Shown here piece by piece: positions 35,441 to 43,392 of a stretch of 64,000 nucleotides of DNA. The first letter of the stretch is position 1. Every line of letters begins with the position of its first letter. The translations under genes and the position numbers were made by a program. Below the pieces are notes generated by a model. That model searched no databases, had not been told where the DNA came from, and saw only the letters and a list, made by a program, of their open reading frames with translations. The DNA lies in contig NZ_CP078078.1 in NCBI RefSeq assembly GCF_023101205.1, positions 930,001 through 994,000 on the forward strand, given 5' to 3'. The stretch comes from Microbacterium aurugineum. GTDB lineage: Bacteria; Actinomycetota; Actinomycetes; Actinomycetales; Microbacteriaceae.

Positions 35441-35487
35441 TCCGATTTCCGCCGGAGTCCGCCGCGGACGATCAATACCGTGAGGAT

Positions 35488-36741
35488 GTGTCTTCGGTAA
35501 CGAGCAAGCTTCCCCGATCCTTCGTCCGCGTCGGCTGGTCGGGTGTCCTCGTCCAATTCGCCGAGCAGGTGTCCCTCGCCGCCGCGCCGCTGGTCGCTGT
35601 GCTGGTCTTCTCAGCCTCCCCGGCTCAGACAGCAGTTCTGCAGGTGGCTCACACGCTCCCGTTCCTGCTCTTCGCAATCCCCGTCGGCTTGCTGGTGGAC
35701 AGGCTGAACCGCAGAACCGTGCTGATCGTCTCCGAGTCGCTGCGTGCCGTGACCTTGGCGCTGGCCATCGTCCTCCTGGTCACCGAGGTGCTCACGTTCT
35801 CACAGCTCGTGCTCATCGGCTTCCTCGGTGCCGTCGGAACCGTGGCGTTCAGCGTCGCGATGCCCGCTGTCGTACCGCAGCTCGTCGATCGGGATCAACT
35901 CATCCAGGCGAACCGCTGGGTGGAGCTCGGCCGGAGCGCGGCGCTCATCGCCGGGCCCGCGTCTGCCGGCATGCTCGCGTCGTGGCTCGGCGCATCGAGT
36001 GCCTTCGTCGTGGCGACCACACTGTGCGTGCTGGGCATACTGTTGCTTCTCCGCCTCGACATCCCACCGCAGAGCGGCGCACCTCGCCGACCCATCCTGC
36101 GTGACCTGCGCGAGGCCGCCCGATTCGGATGGTCGACCCCGGTGCTGCGCACCATCATCCTGACCTCGTTTGGCTTCAACATCGGCTGGTTCATCATCCA
36201 GGCGATCTTCGTCGTCTACGCCGTCGACATCCTTCTCATGACGCCGGTGCACGTGGGGTATGCGCTCGCCGCGAGCGGAGTGGGCATGGCCGTGGGCGCA
36301 GCCGTCTCGCCCGCGATCACCAGGCGGCTCAGCCTCGGAGGCGCGGCGCTGCTCGGTCCTCTCGGAGGTTTCGGAGCCGCGCTCGCCCTGGCGGCCACAC
36401 TTGTCGCACCGACGTCCGTGCTCGCCATGCTGAGCTATTTCCTCTTCGGATTCGGGCCGGTGATCTGGGCGATCACGACGACGTCCATCCGTCAGGCGAT
36501 CACGCCGGTCGAGATGCTGGGGCGCGTCTCCTCCCTTCTCGTCGTGGCGACCTACGGTGCTCGACCGGTCGGCGCGGCACTGGCCGCGCTGGTGAGCGTG
36601 TTCTGGGGCACGACAGGATGCCTGCTTCTCGCCACCGCACTGTTCGCTGCGCAGCTGCTCTACGTCGCCCTCTCGCCGTTGGCGAAGCTGCGCTCGCTGC
36701 AGGGTGCCGCGGCCACGAACGCGGACCCGTCGGGCGGTTGA
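35488..36741 (+). CDS. MFS transporter (EntS/MFS_3-type exporter)
   Basis: 417-aa integral membrane protein with about 11-12 helices. Loop-2/3 motif 'PVGLLVDRLNRRTVLIVSE', 'WVELGRSAALIAGPASAG' and 'GFGPVIWAITTTSIRQAITP' are typical of the MFS_3 group, which includes siderophore and drug exporters. The start is uncertain. GTG at 35488 is the first start next to the hydrophobic part; the open frame upstream runs into recombinase relic DNA, so the original promoter and N-terminus may have been altered by the island. Confidence 0.8.
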   Translation: MSSVTSKLPRSFVRVGWSGVLVQFAEQVSLAAAPLVAVLVFSASPAQTAVLQVAHTLPFLLFAIPVGLLVDRLNRRTVLIVSESLRAVTLALAIVLLVTEVLTFSQLVLIGFLGAVGTVAFSVAMPAVVPQLVDRDQLIQANRWVELGRSAALIAGPASAGMLASWLGASSAFVVATTLCVLGILLLLRLDIPPQSGAPRRPILRDLREAARFGWSTPVLRTIILTSFGFNIGWFIIQAIFVVYAVDILLMTPVHVGYALAASGVGMAVGAAVSPAITRRLSLGGAALLGPLGGFGAALALAATLVAPTSVLAMLSYFLFGFGPVIWAITTTSIRQAITPVEMLGRVSSLLVVATYGARPVGAALAALVSVFWGTTGCLLLATALFAAQLLYVALSPLAKLRSLQGAAATNADPSGG

Positions 36742-36777
36742 GCTCGAGCCCCGCGGGAGCGCGCGGGGCTCGAGCTC
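36740..36777. terminator. bidirectional terminator, 16-bp perfect stem
   Basis: GAGCTCGAGCCCCGCG pairs perfectly with 36762-36777 around the 6-nt loop GGAGCG. It overlaps the MFS stop codon and sits 3 bp from the stop of the convergent aminotransferase gene, so it can serve both. No U-tract. Confidence 0.75.
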
Positions 36778-36780
36778 GGA

Positions 36781-38169
36781 TCAGCCGGCGGCGACCTCGT
36801 CGGTGACGGTCAGCGCGCTGTCGATCGCGTCCAGACCGCGCACCAGCTCCTCTTCGTCGATCACCAGCGGGGGAGCGACATGCACCCGGTTGAAGTGCGT
36901 GAACGGCCAGACGCCGGCCTTCTTGGCGGCCGCGGCGAAAGCACCCATCGGGGCGGCATCCGCTCCGGTCGCGTTGAACGGCACCAGCGGCTCGCGGGTC
37001 TCCTGATCGCGCACAAGCTCGATCGCCCAGAACAGCCCGCGCCCGCGGACCTCTCCGACGCTCGGGTGCGTCTGCTCCCATCGACGCAGGGTCGGCTCGA
37101 CCACACGCGCGCCCAGGTCGCGCACGCGCTCCAGGATGCCGTCGCGGCGGAACACCTCGAACGTCGCGACCCCGGCCGCGCACGCGAGCGGGTGCCCGGA
37201 GTAGGTCAGCCCGCCGGCGAACGGCATCGTGTCGAAGGCACTCGCGATCCGGTCCGAGATCACGACCCCGCCCAGCGGCACGTAGCCGGAGTTCACACCC
37301 TTCGCGAAGGTGATGAGGTCGGGGCGCCCGTCGAACGCGTCGATGCCGAACCACTCGCCGAGCCGACCGAATCCGACCATGACCTCGTCGGCGATGTACA
37401 CGATCCCGTAGCGATCGCACAGATCGCGCACGCCCTGCAGGTAGCCGGGCGGTGGCACGAGCACGCCGTTCGTGCCCACGACGGTCTCGATGATGATCGC
37501 CGCGATCGTCTGCGGCCCCTCCAGCTGGATCGTCTGTTCGAGGTGCGCGAGCGCGCGCTCGGACTCCTGCTCCGGCGTCTCGGCGTGGAACGGCGAACGG
37601 TACAGATAGGGGCCGAAGAAGCGCACCGCGCCGGAGTCGACCGTGTCATTGGCCCAGCGACGCGGGTCGCCCGTGAGCGAGATCGCCGTCGACGTCGAGC
37701 CGTGGTAACTGCGATACATCGAGAGCACCTTGCGCCGGCCGGTGAACTGCCGTGCCATGCGCACCGCGTATTCGTTGGCCTCGGCGCCGCCGTTGGTGAA
37801 GAAGACCTTCTCCAAGCCGTCGGGTGCGACCTCTGCGATCAGACGCGCCAGCTCACCGCGCACGTCGTTCGCCATCGAGGGCTGGATGGTCGCGAGGTGC
37901 CCCGCCTGCTGCTGGATCGCGGCGACCAGGTCGGGGTGCTGGTGCCCGAGGTTCAGGTTCACCAGCTGGCTCGAGAAGTCGAGGTAGGCGTTCCCCTGGT
38001 AGTCCCAGAACGTCGAGCCCTGACCCGTGGCGACGGGCAGCGGGTCGATCAGTGCCTGCGCGCTCCAGGAGTGGAACACATGGCCGCGGTCGTCCGCGCG
38101 CACCTGCGCCTCGGCCTCGGGAGCGGGGAGCGGGTGGGCGGCCCCGTGGCGGTCGGTGAAGTTCGTCAT
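36781..38169 (-). CDS. class III PLP aminotransferase (beta-alanine/omega-amino acid type)
   Basis: 462-aa fold-type I transaminase. 'FFTNGGAEANEYAVRMARQFT' binds PLP phosphate, 'YIADEVMVGFGRLGEWFG' holds the cofactor Asp, and the Schiff-base lysine is in 'LITFAKGVNSGYVPLGG'. 'NRVHVAPPLVIDEEEL' ends the domain. It lies 14 bp after mmsA on the same strand, so the pair would convert an omega-amino acid to a semialdehyde and then to acyl-CoA. Beta-alanine to malonate semialdehyde is the most likely route; the exact substrate is not provable here. Confidence 0.85.
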   Translation of the reverse strand: MTNFTDRHGAAHPLPAPEAEAQVRADDRGHVFHSWSAQALIDPLPVATGQGSTFWDYQGNAYLDFSSQLVNLNLGHQHPDLVAAIQQQAGHLATIQPSMANDVRGELARLIAEVAPDGLEKVFFTNGGAEANEYAVRMARQFTGRRKVLSMYRSYHGSTSTAISLTGDPRRWANDTVDSGAVRFFGPYLYRSPFHAETPEQESERALAHLEQTIQLEGPQTIAAIIIETVVGTNGVLVPPPGYLQGVRDLCDRYGIVYIADEVMVGFGRLGEWFGIDAFDGRPDLITFAKGVNSGYVPLGGVVISDRIASAFDTMPFAGGLTYSGHPLACAAGVATFEVFRRDGILERVRDLGARVVEPTLRRWEQTHPSVGEVRGRGLFWAIELVRDQETREPLVPFNATGADAAPMGAFAAAAKKAGVWPFTHFNRVHVAPPLVIDEEELVRGLDAIDSALTVTDEVAAG

Positions 38170-38183
38170 CGTGGTCGCTCCAG

Positions 38184-39668
38184 TCAGTGGTTGCTCGGGA
38201 AGCCGAGGTCGATCTGCGACGGGGTGTGGTCCGGCCAGCGGGTCGTGACGACCTTGGAGCGGGTGTAGAAGTGCACCGACTCGGGACCGTAGATGTGCGA
38301 GTCGCCGAACAGCGAGTCCTTCCATCCGCCGAACGAGTAGGCACCGATCGGCACCGGGATCGGGACGTTCACGCCGACCATGCCGACCTCGATGTCGAAC
38401 TCGTACTGGCGTGCGGTGCCGCCGTCGCGGGTGAAGATCGCGGTCCCGTTGCCATAGGCGTTCGCGTTCACGAGCTCGACCGCTTCGGCGTAGGTCTCCA
38501 CGCGCACCACGGACAGCACCGGCCCGAAGATCTCATCGTCGTAGACCTTCATGCCCGGCGCGACCCGGTCGATCAGGCTGACGCCGAGGAAGAACCCCTC
38601 GGAATCGAAGGACTTCTGCGTGCCGTCCACGACGACCGTCGCGCCCTCGGCGTCGGCTCCCGTCACGTAGGAGGCGACCTTGTCGCGGTGCTCGCGCGTG
38701 ATGAGGGGACCCATCTCGCTCGCGGCATCGGTACCGGGGCCGATCTTCAGGCCGTCGATGCGCGAGGCGATCGCAGAGACCAGGTCGTCGGCGATGTCAC
38801 CCACGGCGACGAGCACGGAGACGGCCATGCAGCGTTCCCCGGCAGAACCGTAGGCGGCGGAGACCGCGGCATCGGCGGCGGCGTCGATATCGGCATCCGG
38901 CATCACCACCATGTGGTTCTTCGCGCCGCCGAGCGCCTGCACCCGCTTCCCTGCGGCCGAGGCGCGCTGGTAGATCGAGCGGGCGATCGGGGTCGACCCC
39001 ACGAAGCTGACGGCGTTCACCCGAGGCGACTCCAGGAGTGCGTCGACCGCCTCCTTGTCGCCGTTGACGACGTTGAGCACGCCGTCAGGAAGCCCGGCCT
39101 CGGAGAACAGCTTCGCGATCCACACGGCGGCGGAGGGATCCTTCTCGCTGGGCTTGAGGACGACCGTGTTGCCGCAGGCGATCGCAGAGGCGATCATCCA
39201 CAGCGGCACCATCACGGGGAAGTTGAAGGGCGTGATCGCCGCCACCACACCGACGGGCTGCTTGACGGAGTGGACATCGACGCCGCGGGCGACCTGCTCA
39301 CTGCGCTCGCCCTTGAGGAGGTGCACGAGGCCGGCGGCGAACTCGACGTTCTCGATACCGCGCGACACCTCGCCCGCGGCATCCGAGAGCACCTTGCCGT
39401 GCTCGGACGTGACGATCGCGGCGAGTTCGGGGGTGCGCTCCTTGAGGAGCTGCCGCAGACGGAAGAAGACGTCGGCGCGCTTGATCAGGCTCGTCTCGCG
39501 CCATGCGGGCCGGGCGGCCGCTGCGGCGGAGATGGCGGATTCGACCTCGGCGGACGAGGCGAGGGCGACGTGCTTGGAGACCTCGCCGGTGGCGGGATCG
39601 AAGACCTGGCCGGTGCGAGCCGCCTCGGCGGTCTCCACTCCGTTGATGACGTGACGGACGATGTCCAC
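38184..39668 (-). CDS. mmsA: CoA-acylating (methyl)malonate-semialdehyde dehydrogenase
   Basis: 494-aa aldehyde dehydrogenase of the MmsA class, which oxidises malonate or methylmalonate semialdehyde with NAD+ and CoA to acetyl- or propionyl-CoA plus CO2. 'ITPFNFPVMVPLWM' and 'AYGSAGERCMAVSVLVAVG' (nucleophilic Cys) are the MmsA signatures, with 'EIFGPVLSVVRVETYAEAV' near the C-terminus. GTG start at 39668 is supported by CGGAGG 6 nt upstream. Divergent from the PucR regulator. Confidence 0.93.
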   Translation of the reverse strand: MDIVRHVINGVETAEAARTGQVFDPATGEVSKHVALASSAEVESAISAAAAARPAWRETSLIKRADVFFRLRQLLKERTPELAAIVTSEHGKVLSDAAGEVSRGIENVEFAAGLVHLLKGERSEQVARGVDVHSVKQPVGVVAAITPFNFPVMVPLWMIASAIACGNTVVLKPSEKDPSAAVWIAKLFSEAGLPDGVLNVVNGDKEAVDALLESPRVNAVSFVGSTPIARSIYQRASAAGKRVQALGGAKNHMVVMPDADIDAAADAAVSAAYGSAGERCMAVSVLVAVGDIADDLVSAIASRIDGLKIGPGTDAASEMGPLITREHRDKVASYVTGADAEGATVVVDGTQKSFDSEGFFLGVSLIDRVAPGMKVYDDEIFGPVLSVVRVETYAEAVELVNANAYGNGTAIFTRDGGTARQYEFDIEVGMVGVNVPIPVPIGAYSFGGWKDSLFGDSHIYGPESVHFYTRSKVVTTRWPDHTPSQIDLGFPSNH

Positions 39669-39722
39669 GGTGTTCCTCCGAGTGGTGAAGAAGTGATCTC
39701 GAACACTCTGACCGAGGTTCGC

Positions 39723-39728
39723 TACGCT
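39723..39728 (+). promoter_or_regulatory. -10 box of the PucR gene
   Basis: TACGCT in the 100-bp gap between mmsA and the regulator. Related elements GAACAC (39702-39707) and GTGTTTC (39731-39737) flank it and may form a control site for both directions. Confidence 0.35.
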
Positions 39729-39768
39729 GGTGTTTCTCAATGTTCACAGAGTCTGGGGGACAATAGCG

Positions 39769-41310
39769 ATGTCAGACCGTCAGGACTTCGCGTCGGATCA
39801 GACAGATCGTCCGATCCGTGCCACCGCCCTGCTCACGGTCGCCGAGGTCCTCGCGGAGCCGGTGGTGCAGGCCGGGGCGCCGGAAGTCCTCGTCGGTGGG
39901 ACCGCACTCGACGCCGAAGTGCGCTGGGCTCACGTCTCCGACAGCGCCGGTGTCGCCCGGCTGCTCGACGGCGGGGAACTGCTGCTGAGCACGGGCGCAG
40001 GGTGGCCGGAGGAGGCGGACGAGCAGAGGGCTTTCGTCCGTGGACTGCGTCGCGCGGGCATCGCGGGGATCGTCCTGGAACTCGGCGTCTCGCATGCCCG
40101 GGTGCCGGATGCGGTGGCCGATGAGTGCGCCGAGACCGGACTCGCGCTGATCGTGCTGACGAGCGAGGTCAAGTTCGTGGCCGTGACCGAGGCCGTGCAT
40201 CGAGCGCTGATCTCCGCGCAGACCGACGCCCTCTCCGAGCGTCAGCGCCTGCACGAACTCTTCACGGCGCTCAGCCTCCAGGGCGCTCCGGCGGACGTGG
40301 TGGTCGCGGAGACCGCGCGGGCACTGGGGTCTCCGGTGGTGCTGCAGAATCTCGCGCACGAGGTGATCGCCGTCGAACCTCTTCGCGTGCCTGTCGACGA
40401 GGTGCTCGCACGGCTCGCCGACGACGGGGAGTCGGTGCCCGTGCAGGCGCGAGGGGTGCGTTGGGGGACCCTGTCAGCGCTGCAGGGCCCCGCGCACCCG
40501 GCCGGGCGACTCACGGTGCTCGAACAGGGGGCGACGGCGCTGGCCTTCGGGTGCCTCGCCGACGGGGGCGACGCCGAGTGGTCGATCCTGGCGCAGAGCG
40601 GACTCATCGACGACCTGCTCGGAGCGCGGTTCGCGAGCCCCGCCGACATCGCCGCCCGTCTCGCCGCCGGTGGTTTCGTGTTCGACGGGCATCACTGCCA
40701 CGGCATCGTCGCGCACGGGGCGGTGTCGGCGAGCGAGCTCGCCTATCGGGCGCGTCAGGTGGGGTGCGCGGTGGTCGCGGCCCGCGTGGACTCCCACGAT
40801 GTCGCGCTGCTCTCGGTGCCGGCATCCGTGCCCTTCACCGATGCCATGATCTCGCGCATCGTGGGCCCCGACCGTACCGTGTTCGTCGGTCCGTCCGCGG
40901 AGGACGTCCTCGGACTCCTCGCCTCCCTGCGCATCGCCCGAGACCTCGCGGCGGGGGACCATCCGGGTGCCGGTCCTCGTGTGCGCAGGGTCGAGGACCG
41001 TCCCCTCGAACGGCTCGTCGCTTCGTTGCGGGACGATCATCGGCTTCACGAGCACAGCGAACGGATGCTCGCGCCGCTCGTCGAGCATGACCGGGAGCGC
41101 CGCGGCGACCTCGTGGATGTGCTGGCGGCGCTCGTCGCACACCCCGGCAACCGGTCAGCAGCGGCGGCAGCGAGCCATCTGTCCCGGTCCGTCTTCTACC
41201 AGCGCCTCACCCTGATCGCTGAGCTTCTGGGTGCCGACCTCGACGACGGGGAGACCCTCGCGGCGCTGCACCTCGCCCTCACCGCACGGCGGAGCGCTGC
41301 GCACGGTTGA
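39769..41310 (+). CDS. PucR-family transcriptional regulator
   Basis: 513-aa regulator with the PucR plan: N-terminal PucR domain ('LLTVAEVLAEPVVQAG', 'VRWAHVSDSAGVARLLDGGELLLS'), a GGDEF-like central part, and a C-terminal helix-turn-helix 'HPGNRSAAAAASHLSRSVF'. PucR proteins usually activate catabolic genes for purines, GABA or beta-alanine. Position back-to-back with mmsA and the aminotransferase suggests it controls them. ATG at 39769 has GGGGGA 8 nt upstream. Confidence 0.88.
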   Translation: MSDRQDFASDQTDRPIRATALLTVAEVLAEPVVQAGAPEVLVGGTALDAEVRWAHVSDSAGVARLLDGGELLLSTGAGWPEEADEQRAFVRGLRRAGIAGIVLELGVSHARVPDAVADECAETGLALIVLTSEVKFVAVTEAVHRALISAQTDALSERQRLHELFTALSLQGAPADVVVAETARALGSPVVLQNLAHEVIAVEPLRVPVDEVLARLADDGESVPVQARGVRWGTLSALQGPAHPAGRLTVLEQGATALAFGCLADGGDAEWSILAQSGLIDDLLGARFASPADIAARLAAGGFVFDGHHCHGIVAHGAVSASELAYRARQVGCAVVAARVDSHDVALLSVPASVPFTDAMISRIVGPDRTVFVGPSAEDVLGLLASLRIARDLAAGDHPGAGPRVRRVEDRPLERLVASLRDDHRLHEHSERMLAPLVEHDRERRGDLVDVLAALVAHPGNRSAAAAASHLSRSVFYQRLTLIAELLGADLDDGETLAALHLALTARRSAAHG

Positions 41311-41353
41311 ACGCGCCGTCTCTCTCACTCTGATGCCGAGACCCCCTCTCCGC

Positions 41354-41397
41354 GTCGAGGCCCCCGCCAGGTCGCGTGAACCACCGGGGGTCTCGAC
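41354..41397. terminator. hairpin between convergent PucR and aminotransferase genes
   Basis: GTCGAGGCCCCCG (41354-41366) and CGGGGGTCTCGAC (41385-41397) form a 13-bp stem with one mismatch and an 18-nt loop. Confidence 0.55.
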
Positions 41398-41448
41398 GAC
41401 AGGACGGGGTTTCGACGACAGGACGGGGTCTCGAGGACGGGACGGGGT
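41391..41448. repeat. three tandem 19-bp repeats
   Basis: Three copies of about 19 bp, consensus (T/C)TCGACGACAGGACGGGGT, the third diverged by two bases. They end exactly at the stop codon of the minus-strand aminotransferase, and the first copy overlaps the hairpin arm. Confidence 0.75.
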
Positions 41449-42843
41449 CTACAGTGCGGACTGCGCGCGGGTCAGCACGTCCCGGAGGATCTGCTCGATC
41501 TCACGGAACTCCGAAGGGCCCACCGTGAGCGGAGGGGCGAGCTGGATGACGGGGTCGCCGCGGTCGTCGGCGCGGCAGTACAGACCGGCCTCGAACAGTG
41601 CGGGGGAGAGGAAGCCGCGCAGCAGACGCTCGGACTCGGCATCGTCGAAGGTCTCCTTCGTGCCCTTGTCCTTGACGAGTTCGATGCCGAAGAAGTAGCC
41701 GTCCCCGCGGACGTCGCCGACCAGCGGCAGGTCGAGCAGCTTCTCGAGCTCGGCGCGGAAGAGCGGCGAGTTCTCACGCACGTGGGCGTTGAGTCCCTCC
41801 TCGTCGAAGATCGCGAGGTTCTCCAGCGCGACCGCAGCCGAGACGGGGTGCCCGCCGAACGTGTAGCCGTGCGGGAACGACACATCGCCGTGCGAGAACG
41901 GCTCGTAGATGCGGTCGCTGATGATCGTCGCGCCGATCGGGGAGTACCCGCTCGTCATCCCCTTGGCGCAGGTGATCATGTCGGGCACATACCCGAGCCC
42001 CGTGCAGGCGAACGTGTGGCCGAGGCGACCGAACGCGCAGATGACCTCGTCCGAGACGAGCAGGACATCGTGGCGGTCGCAGATCTCGCGCACCCGGGCG
42101 AAGTAGCCGGGAGGGGGAGGGAAGCACCCACCCGAGTTCTGCACCGGCTCCAGGAAGACCGCGGCGACCGTGTCGGCTCCCTCGAACAGGATCATCTCCT
42201 CGATGCGATCGGCCGCCCACCGCCCGAAGGCTTCGAGGTCGTCGGCGGGTCCTCCCATCTCGGCCGCCCGGTAGAAGTTCGTGTTGGGCACGCGGAAGCC
42301 TCCGGGCGTGACCGGCTCGAACATCGACTTCATCGCCGGGATGCCGGTGATCGCCAGCGCTCCCTGCGGAGTGCCGTGGTAGGCGACCGCGCGCGAGATG
42401 ACCTTGTGCTTGGTGGGCTTCCCCTGCAGCTTCCAGTAGTGCTTGGCCAGCTTGAACGCGGTCTCGACGGCCTCGCCGCCACCCGTCGAGAAGAAGACGC
42501 GGTTGAGGTCACCGGGCGCCTCGTCGGCGAGACGGTCGGCCAGCTCGATCGCCGCCGGGTGGGCATAGGACCACAGAGGGAAGAACGACAACTCGGATGC
42601 CTGTGCGGCAGCGGCCTCGGCCAGCCGACGTCGACCGTGCCCGGCGTTCACGACGAACAGGCCGGCGAGCCCGTCGAAGTACTCCTTGCCCTTCGCATCC
42701 CAGATCCGGTGGCCTTCGCCTTTCACGATGATCGGCACACCGGACTCGGCCATCGTCGACTGGCGCGTGAAGTGCATCCACAGATGGTCCTTCGCCATCG
42801 TCTGCAGTGCGGACTCCGAGGGAGTGGTGCGGGCGGTGTTCAT
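41449..42843 (-). CDS. class III PLP aminotransferase (second, Lrp-linked)
   Basis: 464-aa transaminase. Signatures: 'NRVFFSTGGGEAVETAFKLAKHYW', 'LLVSDEVICAFGRLGHTFA' and the PLP lysine in 'MITCAKGMTSGYSPIGA'. 'KGKEYFDGLAGLFVVNAGHGR' is typical of omega-amino acid:pyruvate/putrescine-type aminotransferases. Clearly diverged from the aminotransferase at 36781, so the two probably have different substrates. Its start overlaps the Lrp gene end by 4 bp, so it is coexpressed with its likely regulator. Confidence 0.85.
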   Translation of the reverse strand: MNTARTTPSESALQTMAKDHLWMHFTRQSTMAESGVPIIVKGEGHRIWDAKGKEYFDGLAGLFVVNAGHGRRRLAEAAAAQASELSFFPLWSYAHPAAIELADRLADEAPGDLNRVFFSTGGGEAVETAFKLAKHYWKLQGKPTKHKVISRAVAYHGTPQGALAITGIPAMKSMFEPVTPGGFRVPNTNFYRAAEMGGPADDLEAFGRWAADRIEEMILFEGADTVAAVFLEPVQNSGGCFPPPPGYFARVREICDRHDVLLVSDEVICAFGRLGHTFACTGLGYVPDMITCAKGMTSGYSPIGATIISDRIYEPFSHGDVSFPHGYTFGGHPVSAAVALENLAIFDEEGLNAHVRENSPLFRAELEKLLDLPLVGDVRGDGYFFGIELVKDKGTKETFDDAESERLLRGFLSPALFEAGLYCRADDRGDPVIQLAPPLTVGPSEFREIEQILRDVLTRAQSAL

Positions 42844-43307
42844 CTGGTCCCCCAGTTGTAGAGCTGCTTCTGCAGCTTCGCGTAGATGAAGGTCTCGGTG
42901 GAGAGGACTCCGTCGATCGGCCGGATGGTGTCGTTGATCAGTGCCAGCAGGTCGTCGTCGTCTTCGCAGACAACCTCGGCGAGCACGTCGAAGGAGCCGA
43001 CCGTGATGACCACGTAGTCGACCGCATCGATCGCCGCGACGGCCTCGGCGACGTGGCGCGTGTCGCCGGAGACGCGGATGCCGATCAGGGCCTGGCGCGG
43101 GAAGCCGAGCTGCATCGGGTCGGTCACGGCGACGATCTGCATCACGCCGGACTCGGTGAGCCGCTGCACCCGCTGACGTACGGCAGCCTCGCTCAACCCG
43201 ACGACACGTCCGATGTCGGAGTAGGAGCGACGGCCGTCTTCTTGGAGCAACTCGATGATCGTCTTGGAGATCGCATCGAGAGGGGGATGTTTCTTCACCG
43301 AACCCAT
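42840..43307 (-). CDS. Lrp/AsnC-family regulator
   Basis: 155-aa feast/famine regulator. Helix-turn-helix 'LDAISKTIIELLQEDGRRSY' to 'GLSEAAVRQRVQRLTESGVM', then the RAM ligand-binding domain ('LIGIRVSGDTRHVAEAVAAI', 'DVLAEVVCEDDDDLLALI'). It is the first gene of a two-gene operon with the downstream aminotransferase and is preceded by a long perfect inverted repeat that may be its operator. Confidence 0.92.
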   Translation of the reverse strand: MGSVKKHPPLDAISKTIIELLQEDGRRSYSDIGRVVGLSEAAVRQRVQRLTESGVMQIVAVTDPMQLGFPRQALIGIRVSGDTRHVAEAVAAIDAVDYVVITVGSFDVLAEVVCEDDDDLLALINDTIRPIDGVLSTETFIYAKLQKQLYNWGTR

Positions 43308-43342
43308 GGTGCGATCTTCGCACTCGACGGCGCCTCTGGCAA

Positions 43343-43382
43343 CCGATTCCGCCGTATTTAGGGCGAATGTCGGCGGAATCGG
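43343..43382. promoter_or_regulatory. 12-bp perfect inverted repeat upstream of the Lrp gene
   Basis: CCGATTCCGCCG and CGGCGGAATCGG flank a 16-bp AT-richer spacer. The spacer carries a -10-like TAAATA on the minus strand, 40-75 bp from the Lrp start. It could be an Lrp operator or the terminator of the acyl-CoA dehydrogenase gene that ends at 43393, or both. Confidence 0.55.
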
Positions 43383-43392
43383 CTGTCCAGGC

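Noticed and set aside
25240..35500. Attachment-site duplication of the tRNA-Ala 3' end
   Set aside because: I looked for the T-arm/3'-end sequence near the right end of the island and saw no copy.
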